Below, piece after piece: positions 6,165 to 7,625 of a stretch of DNA of 7,625 nucleotides; the stretch's first letter is position 1; each line of letters starts with the position of its first letter. The position numbers and the translations under genes were made by a program. Source of the DNA: an uncultured Lysobacteraceae bacterium (GTDB lineage: Bacteria; Pseudomonadota; Gammaproteobacteria; Xanthomonadales; Rhodanobacteraceae); contig CAMLSI010000250.1 of assembly GCA_946482585.1 (NCBI GenBank), positions 1-7,625 of the forward strand, written 5' to 3'. The notes beneath the pieces were generated by a model, which did no database searches, had not been told where the DNA came from, and worked only from the letters and a program-made list of their open reading frames with translations.

Positions 6165-6263
6165 GGGGTTCTCCGAGGGGATGTCACGGCGACGCACGTT
6201 ATTGGACGCGTCGCTGGCGATAAACTGCGTGCGGAAACATTCATTTGTTCTCGGAACGACAAG
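6165..6263. promoter_or_regulatory. Divergent promoter/operator region
   Basis: These 99 bp separate the start of the minus-strand DJ-1 gene from that of the LysR-type regulator, so both promoters lie here. TTAT (6199-6202) and ATAA (6220-6223) form an interrupted inverted repeat with 17 bp between them, flanking an exact GACGCGTC palindrome (6205-6212). LysR-type proteins usually bind such partly symmetric AT-flanked sites near divergent promoters. No clear -35/-10 pair stands out, so the operator is tentative. Confidence 0.55.
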
Positions 6264-7172
6264 ATGACCCGTCAATTCGATTACTTGAACGATGTCGAAG
6301 CGTTTCTGGCCGTCGTCGAGCGTGGGTCGTTCACGGCCGCCGCCGTGGCGCTGTCGACGACGCCGTCGGTGCTGAGCCGGGCGGTGGCGCGGCTGGAGGC
6401 GCGGCTGGGGAACCAGCTGTTGCGTCGCACGACCCGCCGGCTCGGATTGACCGACACGGGCAGGGGCTACTTCGACCGGGTCCGGACCGCGTTCGCCCTG
6501 CTCGACGAGGCCGAGCGCGACGTCCAGGGAGCGGACGGCGATCTCATGGGGCGCGTGCGGATCAGCGTGCCGACGACCTACGGTCACTATCGCCTGCCGC
6601 CGCTGCTCGCGCGGTTCACGCGCCAGCATCCCGGCGTGCACATCGAACTGAACATCACCAACCGCAACGTGGATCTGGTCGCCGAAGGTTTCGATCTGGC
6701 CATCCGCCTGGGCCATCTTCCCGACAGCGGTCTGGTCGCGCGCCGGCTGGAAGACGCCTCGCTATGTCTGGTGGCGTCGCCGGACTATCTGCGTCGCGCG
6801 GGAACGCCGGCGACGCTGGACGATCTGCAGCATCACGCCTGCCTGCCGTTCGTGATGCCGAGCACCGGCCGCATCGCGCCCTGGCTGTTCAACGAGCGCG
6901 GCGAGGACATCGACTGGCCCGCCGCGCCGGCCGTCCATGTGTCCGACGACGTGCTCGGCGTCGTGTCGCTCGCCGTGCACGGCGTGGGTATCTGCCAAAG
7001 CTATGACTTCATCGTGCGCGACCCCATCGAGCGCGGCGCATTGGTGGAACTGCTGCCCCACCTGCGCGGCCGCACGCGGCCGTTCTCGCTCGTCTATGCG
7101 CCGCACCGCAGCCAATCGGCGACGACGCGGGCGTTGATCGAGATGCTGGTTGCGGAGGGGCGAGGCGGTTGA
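6264..7172 (+). CDS. LysR-type transcriptional regulator, CrgA-like group
   Basis: 302 residues, normal for the family. The N-terminal winged helix-turn-helix covers about 8-66: FLAVVERGSFTAAAVALS, then VLSRAVARLEARLGNQLLRRTTR and LTDTGRGYF, the standard LysR pattern. A linker helix (about 70-90) leads to the effector-binding domain (about 92-295), which opens GRVRISVPTTYGHYRLPPLL and contains DLVAEGFDLAIRLG, a pattern of the CrgA-like branch. The effector is unknown. It is divergent from the exported DJ-1-family gene across 99 bp, the classic LysR layout in which the regulator controls its neighbour and often itself. Only weak ribosome-binding sequence precedes the ATG. An electrophile or oxidative signal would fit the DJ-1 target but is inferred from the neighbour alone. 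Confidence 0.93.
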   Translation: MTRQFDYLNDVEAFLAVVERGSFTAAAVALSTTPSVLSRAVARLEARLGNQLLRRTTRRLGLTDTGRGYFDRVRTAFALLDEAERDVQGADGDLMGRVRISVPTTYGHYRLPPLLARFTRQHPGVHIELNITNRNVDLVAEGFDLAIRLGHLPDSGLVARRLEDASLCLVASPDYLRRAGTPATLDDLQHHACLPFVMPSTGRIAPWLFNERGEDIDWPAAPAVHVSDDVLGVVSLAVHGVGICQSYDFIVRDPIERGALVELLPHLRGRTRPFSLVYAPHRSQSATTRALIEMLVAEGRGG

Positions 7173-7198
7173 GCGGGCGACGCCCCCACACATCGGAT

Positions 7199-7243
7199 GG
7201 GGACACCCACTTTCCGGCAGATGCGAACGCGCTAGTTTGCCGG
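7199..7243. repeat. Second copy of the GGGGACACCCAC motif with a short inverted repeat
   Basis: GGGGACACCCAC (7199-7210) is an exact copy of 2903-2914 in the palindromic element. Here no opposing GTGGGTGTCCC arm follows; instead CCGGCA (7214-7219) can pair with TGCCGG (7238-7243). It looks like a half-unit or a decayed copy and lies 27 bp past the regulator's stop. Confidence 0.4.
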
Positions 7244-7379
7244 CGACGGGCGCCAGCTCGCCGCTGCGCGATCAAAGGCCACCGCACGCCGAACCGGCGC
7301 TATCGTCCGTCCCGCCTCGTGCCAGGGTTTTGCCACGTACATCGCGTCTACTGCACGCGGATCCCCACTGCCGATTTCC

Positions 7380-7625
7380 ATGCCGAACCTGATGTCCTCG
7401 CTGTTGTTCGCTGCTGCCGTGGCACTGGCCTCCGTGTCGCCGCTAGCGCGTCCTGCGGAGCCTGCGGGCCGTCTCGTGTCCTCGTTGGCGGAAGTGGATG
7501 GCGCTATCGACAGTGCCGAAGGCCGCGCGCTGTATCAGCAGGAAATGGACGGCGCCGCCCCGCCCGACGGTTTCGGCGTGCGGCTGCCCGAGGGCGTCGC
7601 GGCCGAGCAGGTCGTGCACGTGCTG
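7380..7625 (+). CDS. N-terminal part of a probable secreted protein, cut by the window edge
   Basis: From the ATG at 7380 the frame is open for 82 codons to the window end. The first about 24 residues (MPNLMSSLLFAAAVALASVS, then PLARPA) resemble a signal peptide, although the n-region lacks a positive charge. Third codon positions are overwhelmingly G or C in the last 30 codons (GFGVRLPEGVAAEQVVHVL), strong evidence of real coding. The mature part starts with an acidic helical stretch (LAEVDGAIDSAEGRALYQQE). An ATG at 7392 is an alternative start; no strong ribosome-binding site helps choose. Too little is present to assign a family. Confidence 0.6.
   Translation, partial: MPNLMSSLLFAAAVALASVSPLARPAEPAGRLVSSLAEVDGAIDSAEGRALYQQEMDGAAPPDGFGVRLPEGVAAEQVVHVL

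Noticed and set aside
6245..7006. Plus-strand frame overlapping the LysR-type gene
   Set aside because: Arg-rich shadow in another frame; the LysR reading has the complete helix-turn-helix and effector domain.

Overview
The window is high-GC DNA with strongly GC-biased third codon positions, most likely from the Lysobacterales (Xanthomonadales; Rhodanobacteraceae such as Dokdonella or Tahibacter would fit). The main clue is a short secreted protein ending in an FADGFES tail, a C-terminal signature that I associate with exported proteins of that order. No rRNA, tRNA, CRISPR array, complete transposase or phage gene is visible.

Layout: (1) 1-307, no confident gene. (2) 308-2748, a two-gene unit on +. 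It holds a large secreted repeat protein, with four 40-residue repeats, a YadA-like head, a peptidase S74 self-cleaving chaperone domain and a C-terminal membrane helix. Its stop codon overlaps the start of a small secreted protein by 4 bp. (3) 2749-3560, a disturbed stretch: a hairpin, what looks like the 3' end of a minus-strand gene, an 18-bp perfect inverted repeat sharing a 12-mer with a second site near 7200, and a weak plus-strand reading frame. (4) 3561-5072, a two-gene operon of unknown function: a Cys-rich lipoprotein and a 107-residue helical protein. (5) 5073-5348, an intergenic stretch rich in hairpins. (6) 5349-7172, a divergent pair: an exported DJ-1/PfpI-family protein on - and a LysR-type regulator on +, sharing a 99-bp intergenic region. 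(7) 7173-7625, a repeat-like site, then the start of a probable secreted protein cut by the window edge.

The most unusual content is the first operon. Predicted autoproteolysis at Ser590 would separate a trimeric repeat/head protein from a membrane-anchored chaperone, a layout reminiscent of eukaryotic MYRF. The lipoprotein operon is the other candidate for an undescribed function. The DJ-1/LysR pair is an ordinary regulator-target arrangement.
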